Positions 8,548 through 16,609 are shown, numbered from the stretch's first letter. The stretch is DNA of 31,026 bases from Prolixibacteraceae bacterium UBA6029 (GCA_002429385.1 DIZL01000059.1:1-31026); one strand, 5' to 3'. Notes: a model not told the origin generated them from the sequence alone. Translations and numbers: made by a program.

Positions 8548-9921
8548 ATGAAGAAAATAGCTCAGGTACTGATTCTTCCTTTACTGATTCTGGCGATGGT
8601 TTCATGCCAGCCGGCGGTTAAAAAGGGAGTACAATCGACGAATAGCTTGGTGGCGAATGCTCCTGAATGGAGTAAAAATGCCGTAATGTATGAAGTGAAT
8701 GTCAGGCAGTACACGCCGGAAGGTACATTCAAGGCTTTTGAAACACACCTTCCACGACTGAAGGAGTTGGGTGTGGACGTCCTTTGGTTTATGCCCATTT
8801 ACCCCATTTCGTTAAAGAACCGCAAGGGCAGCTTAGGTTCCTATTATTCCATAAAGGATTACAAAGCTGTCAATCCTGAATTTGGGTCGATGGATGACTT
8901 TAAGGCCCTTGTCAACAAAGCGCATGAGATGGGTTTCAAGATCATGCTCGACTGGGTTGGAAACCATACCGGCTGGGATAATCAATGGATCACGGATCAT
9001 AAGGACTGGTATACCCAGGATTCGCTGGGCAATGTGATACCACCTAATCCGGACTGGAAGGATGTGGCCGACTTGAACTACAACAATAAAGAATTGAGAA
9101 AGGGCATGATTCAGGCGCTCAGGTTCTGGGTGAAAGATATCAATGTTGACGGTTACCGTTGCGATTATGCAGGGGGAGTTCCTACCGATTTCTGGGAAGC
9201 TGCCCGTGTATCGCTTGATTCAATCAAGCCTGTTTATATGCTGGCAGAAAATGAAGATCAGCCTGACCTGCTGAACAAGGCTTTTACCCTCAATTATGGC
9301 TGGAGCTTTCACCACCTCATGAACGCTGTTGCGCAGGGTAAGAGAACGGCGCTGGCGCTGGATTCTTCCATGATGAAAACGTACAATACCTACCCGGTCG
9401 GAACATATGCCTTGCAGTTCCTGACCAACCATGACGAAAACAGCAACAACGGTACCGAATTTGAACGGATGGGCGATGCGGTGAAGACCATGGCTACCCT
9501 TAGCTTTACCGTTCCCGGAATACCACTGATCTATACAGGTCAGGAGGTAGGCTTGAAAAAGAGACTATTATTCTTCGAGAAAGACCAGGTGGACTGGAGT
9601 ACGCCTGAGATGCAGGCATTTTATCATCAGCTCATCCAGTTGAAGAAAGAACAGCCTGCCTTATGGAACGGAACTGCAGGAGGCGCTCCGACGGTGGTTC
9701 AGACCTCTCTTCCAACCAAGGTGATGGCTTTTCTCCGCGAGAAAGACAAGAGCCAGGTTCTGGCTGTTTTTAATATGTCGCCTTTAGCTGTAGAAGCAAA
9801 CCTTGATCTGCCATTTACGGGCGATTACAAGGAGTATTTTTCAGGTGAATCGAAGACTTTGACCAAAGGCAGCACCCTTAAACTGGACAAATGGGGCTAT
9901 AAGATTTTTATCCGGAAATAA
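8548..9921 (+). CDS. GH13 alpha-amylase, lipoprotein
   Basis: 457-residue alpha-amylase-family enzyme. The frame is open upstream to 8503, but MKKIAQVLILPLLILAMVSC starting at 8548 is a clear lipoprotein signal with the lipidated cysteine at residue 20, so this start is preferred. The protein is expected on the outer membrane or facing the periplasm. The catalytic motifs are present: region I DWVGNH, region II GYRCD with nucleophile D206, region III AENE with E234, and region IV FLTNHD with D296. A C-terminal beta domain follows. It lies 247 bp after the SusA-like gene and before a strong terminator, and probably starts the breakdown of starch or maltodextrin. GH13 specificity (amylase versus glucosidase) is not resolved. 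Confidence 0.9.
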   Translation: MKKIAQVLILPLLILAMVSCQPAVKKGVQSTNSLVANAPEWSKNAVMYEVNVRQYTPEGTFKAFETHLPRLKELGVDVLWFMPIYPISLKNRKGSLGSYYSIKDYKAVNPEFGSMDDFKALVNKAHEMGFKIMLDWVGNHTGWDNQWITDHKDWYTQDSLGNVIPPNPDWKDVADLNYNNKELRKGMIQALRFWVKDINVDGYRCDYAGGVPTDFWEAARVSLDSIKPVYMLAENEDQPDLLNKAFTLNYGWSFHHLMNAVAQGKRTALALDSSMMKTYNTYPVGTYALQFLTNHDENSNNGTEFERMGDAVKTMATLSFTVPGIPLIYTGQEVGLKKRLLFFEKDQVDWSTPEMQAFYHQLIQLKKEQPALWNGTAGGAPTVVQTSLPTKVMAFLREKDKSQVLAVFNMSPLAVEANLDLPFTGDYKEYFSGESKTLTKGSTLKLDKWGYKIFIRK

Positions 9922-9950
9922 GATCCGGTGGTTTAGGTTTGGTTTCAGTA

Positions 9951-9976
9951 AAGCTTGTCTGTAAGGACAGGCTTTT
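9951..9976 (+). terminator. intrinsic terminator after the amylase gene
   Basis: AAGCTTGTC, loop TGTAAG, GACAGGCTT forms a 9-bp stem with one G-T pair and is followed directly by a T run. It sits 30 bp after the lipoprotein amylase stop and closes the alpha-glucan locus. Confidence 0.85.
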
Positions 9977-10076
9977 TCTGTTCGTAGGCCTCAGGGTCTG
10001 TATCATACGAGCTTAGTCTGTTTCTGACAGATGAATTGTTGACGAATAAAAAATAATTTATTAAAAAGAGCATTGA

Positions 10077-10117
10077 TTTGTAACCCTATTGGGTTGTTTT
10101 TCGAAATAGGATACAAA
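10077..10117. promoter_or_regulatory. inverted repeat upstream of the Usp gene
   Basis: TTTGTAACCCTATT (10077-10090) and AAATAGGATACAAA (10104-10117) are imperfect reverse complements separated by 13 bases, ending 23 bases before the start codon. It could be an operator or a leader hairpin; no known family was recognised. Confidence 0.35.
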
Positions 10118-10140
10118 GACTAACTTCAAAAATATCTGTC

Positions 10141-11241
10141 ATGGAAGAAAGACTCATTAACCTTGCTTCTTTATCTTTTCCGAAGGCTGAAATATTGCGC
10201 TCACTGCTGGAGGCAGAAGGTATTGAATGTTTTCTTGAAAACGTTGATTTTCTTCAGGATGGCTTGGACATGGGAGTCAGGGTTCAAATCGATGAGAAGG
10301 ATGCCAGACAGGCCTTTCCCGTTTTGGAGAAGATGCTGGGAAAAGTAACAGACGATCATGCCAGAAGAGAAAATTATGTATTGGTTCCTGTTGATTTTTC
10401 TGCTTACTCGTTAAAAGCTGCACAGGTGGGATTTGACATAGCCGAAAAGCTGGATTCCAAGATGGTGATTTATCACTCGAGTCCGCGTCCTGAGTATTTA
10501 ACGATTCCTTATTCGGATGTGATCGTATATGATTCGGCCCTGTTTCTGAATTACGAGATGACTGAGAAGATCACCAGCCAGAAGTTTGAAGAGTTTCTAA
10601 ACAAACTGACCAGCCTGATCGATACTGAACGATGGAAAAAGGCGAAGCCCGAGTATATCGTAAAAGTAGGAGAGGCGGATGATGATATTCTTTCGTACAT
10701 ACGCATCCATCCCCCCAGGATGGTGGTAATGGGCATTCGGGGGGGAGATACCCAGGCCGGAGACCTAATAGGATCGACTACGGCGGGTGTCATCTTCAAT
10801 ACCAGTGTGCCGGTACTGGCCCTTCCTGAAAGCGCTCAGGACAACTGGCTGAAAAACTTTAAGACCGTTGTGTATGCCACCAACTTTGAAGCGCACGATT
10901 TTATTGCCATGGATAGATTACTCAACCTGGTGAAGCCTTTCGAATGCAAGGTGATCTGTTTACATGTTAATCAGGGAAACAATGGCGAACTGGACGAGGC
11001 TATGCTGGAAGGTATGCGTGAAGCTTTATGTGAAAAGTATCCCTTTGCAGCTTTTGACTGCCGCCTGGTACACAGTAAAAACCTGCCCGAAGCCATTGAT
11101 CATTTTATACAGGAGAATGACATTGATGTGCTGGCCTTAACGACACACCGGCGGAACATCCTGACCCGGATATTCAATCCCGGTATTGCACGTAAACTGG
11201 TACTGCATTCAAAGACACCTATTTTGGTGTTTCATGAGTAA
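10141..11241 (+). CDS. DUF2007 - tandem universal stress protein fusion
   Basis: 366-residue cytosolic protein. Residues 1-67 resemble the DUF2007 'signal transducing' domain (LASLSFPKAEILRSLLEAEG...GVRVQIDEKDARQAFPVL). Two UspA domains follow. The first (about 80-230) begins YVLVPVDFS and has a good ATP-binding-like motif, GIRGG...GDLIGSTTAGVI, near its end. The second (about 238-366) begins FKTVVYATNF and ends PILVFHE, but its nucleotide motif is degenerate (LTTHRRNILTRIFNPGIA). Usp domains bind ATP or AMP and act in stress and growth-arrest physiology (family knowledge). The N-terminal DUF2007 fusion suggests a sensing role, which is inference. The gene follows the terminator and an upstream inverted repeat, so it is probably its own unit. 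Confidence 0.82.
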   Translation: MEERLINLASLSFPKAEILRSLLEAEGIECFLENVDFLQDGLDMGVRVQIDEKDARQAFPVLEKMLGKVTDDHARRENYVLVPVDFSAYSLKAAQVGFDIAEKLDSKMVIYHSSPRPEYLTIPYSDVIVYDSALFLNYEMTEKITSQKFEEFLNKLTSLIDTERWKKAKPEYIVKVGEADDDILSYIRIHPPRMVVMGIRGGDTQAGDLIGSTTAGVIFNTSVPVLALPESAQDNWLKNFKTVVYATNFEAHDFIAMDRLLNLVKPFECKVICLHVNQGNNGELDEAMLEGMREALCEKYPFAAFDCRLVHSKNLPEAIDHFIQENDIDVLALTTHRRNILTRIFNPGIARKLVLHSKTPILVFHE

Positions 11242-11271
11242 GACACTCAAATTATTCAGGAGACACCAATC

Positions 11272-11841
11272 ATGGATTTGAAAGTAATATTCATTATTGC
11301 ATTCACTTATCTCTACGGATTCTTTGAACTTTATATGAGTTTTCGTCAACGAGGCAAAAGAACAATTATTAAGTCTGGTGACCAATGGAGTGTTTGGGTT
11401 CTTGTAGCATTCATTGCAATCGGGTATTCACTCTCTTTTGGCATCGGTGCAACAAAAATAGGCAGACTTAATCATTGGGATACCTTTTTCATCATTGGGG
11501 CAATCCTGGTTCTCCTTGGATTAATAATCAGAATAAACTCAATCCTGGCACTGAAACAACACTTTACCTATACCGTGACAGAGATTGAGCGCCATGAAAT
11601 CATTGAAACAGGATTATACAAGTATATCAGGCATCCGGGTTATTTGGGACAGTTGATTATTTTCTTAGGAATTTCCACATCTCTGGCCAATTGGTTATCT
11701 GTCTTGTTAATGATTATCCCGGTATTAGTTGGATATACCTATCGGATTACCATAGAAGAGCGTTTTATGAAACAACAAATGGGACAGAAATATATTGATT
11801 ATCAGAAAAGAACCAAAAGACTGATCCCATTCATATATTGA
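11272..11841 (+). CDS. isoprenylcysteine carboxyl methyltransferase-family membrane protein
   Basis: 189-residue inner-membrane protein with about five hydrophobic segments. The C-terminal half contains the ICMT/PEMT-like signature: TGLYKYIRHPGYLGQ (about 113-127) and the later EERFMKQQMGQKYIDYQKRT, which in this family bind S-adenosylmethionine and the substrate head group. Bacterial members methylate lipids or small molecules, and their true substrates are mostly unknown. It starts 30 bp after the Usp gene with no terminator between, so the two may be cotranscribed. Codon use is slightly more AT-rich than in the preceding genes. Confidence 0.82.
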   Translation: MDLKVIFIIAFTYLYGFFELYMSFRQRGKRTIIKSGDQWSVWVLVAFIAIGYSLSFGIGATKIGRLNHWDTFFIIGAILVLLGLIIRINSILALKQHFTYTVTEIERHEIIETGLYKYIRHPGYLGQLIIFLGISTSLANWLSVLLMIIPVLVGYTYRITIEERFMKQQMGQKYIDYQKRTKRLIPFIY

Positions 11842-11870
11842 ATGTCAATCAATGACTACCATATGACTTT

Positions 11871-12890
11871 TTAGTTCGCTGATTCAAATTGCTTCAGGAA
11901 GCGCACATCGTTCTCGAAGAAATGGCGGATATCTTTGATGCCATATTTCAGCATGGTGATGCGTTCGATTCCCATTCCAAAGGCAAAGCCGGTATATTTT
12001 TTACTGTCGATGTTGCAGGCCTCCAAAACGTTTGGATCAACCATTCCGCATCCTAGGATTTCGAGCCAGCCGGTATATTTGCATACGTTGCAGCCAGTCC
12101 CTCCACAGATCGAACAGCTTACATCCATTTCGGCCGAAGGTTCGGTAAAAGGGAAATAAGACGGGCGCAGGCGGATCTGTGATTTCTCGCCAAACAGCTC
12201 ACGGGCAAAATACAGCAGTGTTTGCTTCAGGTCGGCAAACGAAACATTCTCGTCCACATACAATCCTTCAATCTGGTGGAAAATACAATGTGAACGTGCT
12301 GAGATGGCTTCGTTGCGGAATACACGTCCGGGGAATATTGCACGGATGGGGGGCTGTGTCTTTTCCATCACGCGTATTTGCACGCTGGAAGTATGGGTGC
12401 GGAGCAAGACATCAGGGTCTTTTTCGATGAAGAAAGTATCCTGCATATCCCGGGCCGGGTGTTCAGGAGGAAAGTTCAGCGCCGAGAATACGTGCCAGTC
12501 ATCTTCAATTTCAGGTCCTTCAGCAATGGTGAACCCCAGACGGGTAAAGATCTCGATCATTTCGTTTTTGACGATCGATAAGGGGTGCCTGCTGCCAAGC
12601 CGGATCGGTTCACCGGGCATGGTCAGATCGACTCCTGAAGCTCCCTGATCGGCAGCTTCAAAACTCTCTTTGAGTTCATTTATTTTGTTGGTTGCAAATT
12701 CTTTCAGATCGTTAATCGCCTGTCCCACTTCCTTCTTCAGATCGGCAGGAACATCTTTAAATTCATTAAAAAGCTGTCCAAGCAGACCCTTTTTACTGAT
12801 GTATTTAATCCGCAGTTCTTCAACCTCTTCACTGGCAGACACCGAAGCTTGTTCAATTTCAGCCTTTAACGCCTTGATTTTGTCTAACAT
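11871..12890 (-). CDS. pheS: phenylalanine--tRNA ligase alpha subunit
   Basis: 339-residue class II aminoacyl-tRNA synthetase catalytic subunit; with PheT it charges tRNA-Phe. The N-terminal coiled-coil arm spans about 1-85. The catalytic domain shows motif-1-like EIEDDWHVFSALNFPPEHPARD, motif 2 RTHTSSVQIR...FPGRVFRNEAISARSHCIFHQIEG, and motif 3 GFAFGMGIERITMLKYGI. The segment CSICGGTGCNVCKYTGWLEILGCGMV is normal for bacterial PheS. The length is typical. pheT is not adjacent, which is common in this phylum. A -7 box TATCTTTG lies 27-34 bases upstream of the start on this strand. Confidence 0.97.
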   Translation of the reverse strand: MLDKIKALKAEIEQASVSASEEVEELRIKYISKKGLLGQLFNEFKDVPADLKKEVGQAINDLKEFATNKINELKESFEAADQGASGVDLTMPGEPIRLGSRHPLSIVKNEMIEIFTRLGFTIAEGPEIEDDWHVFSALNFPPEHPARDMQDTFFIEKDPDVLLRTHTSSVQIRVMEKTQPPIRAIFPGRVFRNEAISARSHCIFHQIEGLYVDENVSFADLKQTLLYFARELFGEKSQIRLRPSYFPFTEPSAEMDVSCSICGGTGCNVCKYTGWLEILGCGMVDPNVLEACNIDSKKYTGFAFGMGIERITMLKYGIKDIRHFFENDVRFLKQFESAN

Positions 12891-12916
12891 TACATTCCTG
12901 GTATTGAATTGAGCCG

Positions 12917-12924
12917 CAAAGATA
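12917..12924 (-). promoter_or_regulatory. -7 promoter box for pheS
   Basis: Reads TATCTTTG on the minus strand (CAAAGATA on +), an exact TAnnTTTG match, placed to give a leader of about 20 bases before the pheS ATG at 12890. Confidence 0.6.
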
Positions 12925-12947
12925 ATGATTCAGGATTTAAAGTGTAA

Positions 12948-13170
12948 CAAAAAAAGGAAAAAGGAAAAAGGAAAGAGGAAAAGGGAAAAGGGAGACAGGA
13001 GACGGGAAAACGGAAACAGGAGAAGGGAAAAGGGAAAAGGGAGACAGGAGACAGGAAAACGGAAACAGGAGAAGGGAGAAGGGAGACAGAAAACAGGAAT
13101 AATGAACAACTGCAATTTCCTCATTCCTTTTTCCTTTTTCCCTTTTCCCTTCTCCCTTTTCCCTTCTCCT
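12948..13170. repeat. polypurine tract with inverted polypyrimidine arm and 49-bp tandem repeat
   Basis: Bases 12948-13098 are almost pure A/G on the + strand and contain two tandem copies of a 49-bp unit starting GGGAAAAGGGAGACAGG (at 12983 and 13032). After a short loop (about 13099-13120), bases 13121-13168 are almost pure T/C and complementary in kind to the purine arm. The reading frames over it on both strands encode only Lys/Glu/Arg or Phe/Ser/Pro low-complexity and are not genes. It follows the cyclophilin stop and precedes pheS. Confidence 0.85.
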
Positions 13171-13984
13171 AATTTAAAAGGCTTATCGTAAATTTAATAT
13201 CTTTCAGTGGCCGGTTATGCGGATCAGTTGCCTGTTGGGCGATTTTATCAACGACATCGAGTCCTTCGGTTACCTCGCCAAATATGGTATAATTATTATC
13301 CAGAGGAGGATATCCGCCAGCTGTAGTATAGGCTTTGCGTTGTTCATCAGAAAAGCGGATCGGAGGAAGATTGGCTGCTTCCGCATTAACTGCTTCCTTT
13401 AGGATATTGATCCGTTTCATGATTTCGTCCTGTTTGCCTTCAGCGCCCAGTTGGTTCAGTTCGGGTTCAATGGCTTTTACTCTGGTCTGCATCAGGTTCA
13501 TTTTACGCGTTTCTTCCAGTTTCGTTTGCAGCGAATCGAGTTCCCCGGGCCTGAATACCTTTCCCTGCATAATATAGAACTGTGATGCGGACGATCGTTT
13601 TTCAGGATTGGTCTGATCACCCTCACGGGCAGCTGCCAGAACACCTTTCTTGTGAAAGAACTTCGGATTGATTTCGGCTGGTAGTGTATACCCCAGATCG
13701 CCTTCACCCAGTTGCTTACCCGGTTCGGCATTTTTCGAATGGGGATCACCGCCCTGAATCATAAATCCCTGAATGACCCGGTGGAAAAGCAGATCGGTAT
13801 AAAAACCCTCTTCGGTCAGTTTGATGAAATTATCGCGATGAAGGGGAGTCTCATCGTACAACCTTATTTTGATGGTTCCGTATTCAGTTTCAAGTTGAAC
13901 CATGCGTTCGGGTTTAGTAACAGATTGTCCGTACGACAGGTTTATAAACAGTGCCGTAAAGGCCAGTAAAAAGACTATTTTCAT
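13169..13984 (-). CDS. secreted cyclophilin-type peptidyl-prolyl isomerase
   Basis: Start taken at 13984 (271 residues), because MKIVFLLAFTALFINLSYGQ is a clean signal peptide; the frame also has an ATG at 14002. The cyclophilin fold follows: VQLETEYGTIKIRLY, then FHRVIQGFMIQGGDPHS with the catalytic Arg, ending with NNYTIFGEVTEGLDVVDKIA. It should catalyse proline isomerisation of exported proteins in the periplasm. Between SSASQFYIMQGKVF and NNYTIFGEV there is an insert of roughly 85 residues, rich in charged helical sequence, that makes the protein longer than ordinary bacterial cyclophilins. A TTTG-N18-TATCTTTG promoter lies upstream on this strand. Confidence 0.93.
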   Translation of the reverse strand: MKIVFLLAFTALFINLSYGQSVTKPERMVQLETEYGTIKIRLYDETPLHRDNFIKLTEEGFYTDLLFHRVIQGFMIQGGDPHSKNAEPGKQLGEGDLGYTLPAEINPKFFHKKGVLAAAREGDQTNPEKRSSASQFYIMQGKVFRPGELDSLQTKLEETRKMNLMQTRVKAIEPELNQLGAEGKQDEIMKRINILKEAVNAEAANLPPIRFSDEQRKAYTTAGGYPPLDNNYTIFGEVTEGLDVVDKIAQQATDPHNRPLKDIKFTISLLN

Positions 13985-14045
13985 CACATATAATTTAAAC
14001 ATCGAAGTATTGTTTCAGTACACAAAGATTGGAGAATATTAAATC

Positions 14046-14075
14046 CAAAGATAATCAATTCATAGTCCTGTCAAA
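14046..14075 (-). promoter_or_regulatory. Bacteroidota-type promoter of the cyclophilin gene
   Basis: On the minus strand, TTTG (14072-14075) is followed after 18 bases by TATCTTTG (14046-14053), matching TTTG-N18/19-TAnnTTTG. This predicts a start site near 14040. Confidence 0.7.
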
Positions 14076-14122
14076 TAATTCGTGTATTTGTTGTATTTTG
14101 GCTTTGGTAAAGTTATTGCTAC

Positions 14123-14674
14123 ATGGAAAAGCTAATCATTGATGATCATCAGTTCTTGGAAAAATTATCCCTCACGCATGTTGAGGCCATATATAAAGCC
14201 ATTGATCAGAACCGGAAATTCCTTCGCAGGTGGCTGCCTTTTGTGGATTTTACATACAAGGTCATCGATACCGAACGATTTGTGCGTTCAATCCTCGAAA
14301 AGGCAACAGCTCGCCGCGACGAGGTATTCGTCATCTGGTATAATTTTGAATTTGCAGGACTGATCGGGTTTAAAGATATTGACCGAATAAACGATAAGAT
14401 TGAGATTGGATATTGGCTCATCGAAAAACTGACTGGCAAAGGAATTGCCACAGCGGCTACGCGGAAAATGGTAAATCTGGCCTTCCGAAACATGGAAATG
14501 AACCGTGTACAAATTCGCTGCGGGGTCGGGAATGATAAGAGTTCGGCCATTCCGCGACGTCTGGGGTTTCACTTTGAAGGCATCGAACGCAATGGCGAAC
14601 GGCATAATCATTCGTATATTGACCTTGAAGTATTCAGTCTGTTGAAAAACGAATGGGCTGAAACCTTGTTTTAA
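14123..14674 (+). CDS. GNAT acetyltransferase, RimJ/RimL type
   Basis: 183-residue cytosolic N-acetyltransferase. Features seen: the RimL-like N terminus with RKFLRRWLPFVDF (about 31-43), the beta-4 segment FAGLIGFKDIDRINDKIEIGYWL, the acetyl-CoA loop EKLTGKGIATAATRKMVNLAF (pattern Q/R-x-x-G-x-G/A slightly altered), and NRVQIRCGVGNDKSSAIPRRLGFHFEGIERN near the end. Family members acetylate the N termini of ribosomal proteins or detoxify small molecules; the substrate here is unknown. It is divergent from the cyclophilin gene with about 120 bp between them. No terminator is obvious after it. Confidence 0.88.
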   Translation: MEKLIIDDHQFLEKLSLTHVEAIYKAIDQNRKFLRRWLPFVDFTYKVIDTERFVRSILEKATARRDEVFVIWYNFEFAGLIGFKDIDRINDKIEIGYWLIEKLTGKGIATAATRKMVNLAFRNMEMNRVQIRCGVGNDKSSAIPRRLGFHFEGIERNGERHNHSYIDLEVFSLLKNEWAETLF

Positions 14675-14881
14675 GCGGATCAGTATTTCCAAAATTAAAT
14701 TAATGTAATCTCCCTGGATCAAGTTATACAATAGATTAAAATTGTATTAATGTATTGATATATAGTTGTGTAATATGACATGACAATGTTCTTGCTACCT
14801 GAGAAAAAGAAGGAAATGTCCCTTTTTGTTAATAAAACCTTTTTTGACTTAAATGATGAAATGGTCGAATAGTTTATTTCT

Positions 14882-14889
14882 TACTTTTG
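14882..14889 (+). promoter_or_regulatory. -7 promoter box of the acyl-carrier-like gene
   Basis: TACTTTTG matches TAnnTTTG exactly. It lies downstream of the in-frame ATG at 14853, which supports the later start at 14949 for the following gene. Confidence 0.6.
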
Positions 14890-14948
14890 CGCGGTTCAAT
14901 CTGAATTATTCCCGGAAAACGAATAATTTGGAGTTAAAGCAGAAGACT

Positions 14949-15200
14949 ATGGAAAACAAAACAATTCAACGTACCTTGTATAAGGTGCTCAGGAAAACAG
15001 GCGTTCATCGTGATCAGATCAAACTGGACGCTTCGTTTAACGATGATTTGAATTTCGATCATGTTGACTGGGCCCTTTTCGTATATTATTTGGAGGGCTT
15101 TTTTAAAATTAAACTGGAAGATCAGGAAATCAACAAATTGTCGGATGTTAACGGCACATTGGAAATTGTAAGCAAAAGAGCATTAGTGGGACTTTCGTAA
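14949..15200 (+). CDS. acyl-carrier-protein-like, no phosphopantetheine serine
   Basis: 83-residue acidic helical protein starting MENKTIQRTLYKVLRKTG. An in-frame ATG at 14853 lies upstream of the -7 box at 14882-14889, so 14949 is preferred. The order of helices and the hydrophobic pattern match acyl carrier proteins (DASFNDDLNFDHVDWALFVYYLEGFFKIKLEDQEI), but where ACPs have D-S-L with the serine that carries 4'-phosphopantetheine, this protein reads F-D-H-V-D. It therefore cannot be a normal carrier, and could be a structural or regulatory ACP homologue. It is monocistronic, closed by a perfect terminator, and is the last host-like gene before the repeat-rich array. Confidence 0.7.
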   Translation: MENKTIQRTLYKVLRKTGVHRDQIKLDASFNDDLNFDHVDWALFVYYLEGFFKIKLEDQEINKLSDVNGTLEIVSKRALVGLS

Positions 15201-15232
15201 GCGATTCCGACCAATCTTTTTAATGTAAAATC

Positions 15233-15265
15233 AAAAAGGTATCCAGGCAACTGGATACCTTTTTT
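15233..15265 (+). terminator. intrinsic terminator after the acyl-carrier-like gene
   Basis: AAAAAGGTATCCAG, loop GCAA, CTGGATACCTTTTT: a perfect 14-bp stem with a GNRA tetraloop followed by T residues. The A-rich upstream arm would also serve the reverse direction. Confidence 0.9.
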
Positions 15266-15482
15266 AATGCGGTTAAAGCCGATATCAGTAACTGATCTGA
15301 ATAGTTTGCTTAAAGAATTCAGATGATCTCCCGTTCGGATATCAGATTGTACCATTCGTAATGAATATCAACCATTCAGTTCCCTGAAGGCTATGTCACT
15401 GACCTTGTCTTTTTGGTTTAAAGAATATCCCGCCTGACCTTTTTTGCCTCAGGGCTATACACTCCCTATACCCGGGCTTAGT

Positions 15483-15595
15483 TTTGAGTGTACATTGAGT
15501 GTACCTCCTGTGTACATTGAGTGTACCTTATTTGTTCCTGAACACACAAGGTACACACAAGGTACACAGGAGGTACACACAAGGTATACACAAGG
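15483..15595. repeat. second palindrome made of 11-bp units
   Basis: From 15486 the sequence falls into ten consecutive 11-bp units: GAGTGTACATT-like units to 15540, then TACACACAAGG-like units to 15595. The two sets are imperfect reverse complements around 15538, sharing exact blocks such as TACACAGGAGGTACAC. The architecture is the same as at 779-991 but with a different sequence. An apparent 95-residue frame across it (15444-15731) is a by-product. Confidence 0.85.
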
Positions 15596-15710
15596 TAGCA
15601 CCTTGACCCAGCCCGATACCGACTTTAGCAAGAAAAGAATCTGGATTTATATACTTATTTGCCGGGGCACAAAAGCAGCAGGACCACCAGAATTTACACC
15701 CTCCATCCAA

Positions 15711-15950
15711 CCAAAGAATACGATTAAATAATAAGTTAGCCGGACAAGCAAAATAGTTAACAAAAGCAGTGTAATGCTGAAATGTTTTCTGTAATTTTGG
15801 AGAGCATAACCAACAAAAAACTAAAACCTATGAGATTAGTTTTCCTCCACCCACAAGTGTTGTTGCCACAAACAAATAAATATCAACAAATTAACCTCTA
15901 AAGGTAATACCGATATATACACAACTTTGGGTATATACAGGTGTTAGCGG
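15711..15950 (+). repeat. spacer element alpha, copy 1
   Basis: First of three long copies (others at 16908-17146 and 22562-22800). It runs from TTAAATAATAAGTTAGCCGG through a TAATTTTG promoter-like box (15792-15799), a 23-codon ORF (15830-15901) and a terminal stem-loop (15905-15946) ending GTTAGCGG. It stands directly before the next gene, so it may supply its promoter. Confidence 0.85.
15905..15950 (+). other. attC-like stem-loop at 5' boundary of first cassette
   Basis: TAATACCGATATATAC (15905-15920) pairs with GTATATACAGGTGTTA (15931-15946) at 13 of 16 positions, with a two-base internal mismatch dividing it into two boxes and a 10-base loop. The right end TGTTAGCGG is exactly complementary to CCGCTAACA immediately after the gene (16603-16611). 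This resembles the two-box fold and end complementarity of integron attC sites; assignment is inference. Confidence 0.6.
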
Positions 15951-15970
15951 ACAGTTAAAAAATCATCCAG

Positions 15971-16609
15971 ATGAATATGAGAATCATTAATTTGATAGTA
16001 TTTTTTCTTTTAACTAATATCATAAATTCTAACGCAAACAAGGATAGCGCACGTGTTAGGTTAGACACTCTACAAAATAGGAGTGTCAATACAAGTGATT
16101 TTATTTTTTTAGGTAAGCTTAATAGTATTGATACAATTAATAAGACGCTGTATTTCAAGATTATTGAAGAGTTTAAAGGAGCGATAAAATCAGATATCAT
16201 CAACATAAAGGTAAAGGAGGTCACTTATATTGACAAAGGCTTATGGATAGTGTACATGAATCGTAATGCAGATTCAACTTATAAATTGAATATGAATGGA
16301 CTTTCTCGGAGCATTATTCGTCCAGAAAGGATTCCCGTCTATAATTTTCCACCTCCTCCTCCATTAAAGTATGAGACATATGGACTGTTTACATATACTG
16401 ACAAATATATTGACTTTAGAATTACTGCTTTAAAGGACTGGTATGTTGAGTTAGAATCACTTAGGTATTATAAGAAAAATAATTCAAAGGATGTGAAAAT
16501 TGAGAGGTTTGATTTTAAACCATATTTTTATTCATCTCTATTTTGCATTTTATTCTGTCTAAGTTTGATTTTTTATCTATTATTTCAGCTAAGAAAAACC
16601 AACCGCTAA
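15971..16609 (+). CDS. secreted, membrane-anchored protein, possible NTR-like domain
   Basis: 212 residues. It has an N-terminal signal peptide (MNMRIINLIVFFLLTNIINSNA), an extracytoplasmic region of about 160 residues, and a C-terminal transmembrane helix (SSLFCILFCLSLIFYLLFQL) with a short positively charged tail. The stretch SDFIFLGKLNSIDT...YFKIIEEFKGAIKSDIINIKV resembles the beta-barrel start of netrin/TIMP-like (NTR) domains in Bacteroidota secreted proteins; this is a weak match. A PPPPP run occurs near residue 128. It is the first gene of the repeat-separated array. Its stop codon lies inside the inverted boundary sequence. It is AT-rich compared with genes before 15.3 kb, which suggests acquisition. 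Confidence 0.7.
   Translation: MNMRIINLIVFFLLTNIINSNANKDSARVRLDTLQNRSVNTSDFIFLGKLNSIDTINKTLYFKIIEEFKGAIKSDIINIKVKEVTYIDKGLWIVYMNRNADSTYKLNMNGLSRSIIRPERIPVYNFPPPPPLKYETYGLFTYTDKYIDFRITALKDWYVELESLRYYKKNNSKDVKIERFDFKPYFYSSLFCILFCLSLIFYLLFQLRKTNR

Noticed and set aside
12925..13191. 88-residue Lys/Glu/Arg-rich frame and its antisense Phe/Ser/Pro frame
   Set aside because: Encoded entirely by the polypurine/polypyrimidine tract; no start context or family.
15486..15595. CRISPR-like short repeats
   Set aside because: The units are 11 bp with no spacers between them and form a palindrome; no cas genes are in the window.
15444..15731. 95-residue frame with repeated ECTLFVP/TRYTQG phrases
   Set aside because: The repetition comes from the 11-bp palindrome, and 11 is not a multiple of 3, so the pattern is not a protein repeat.
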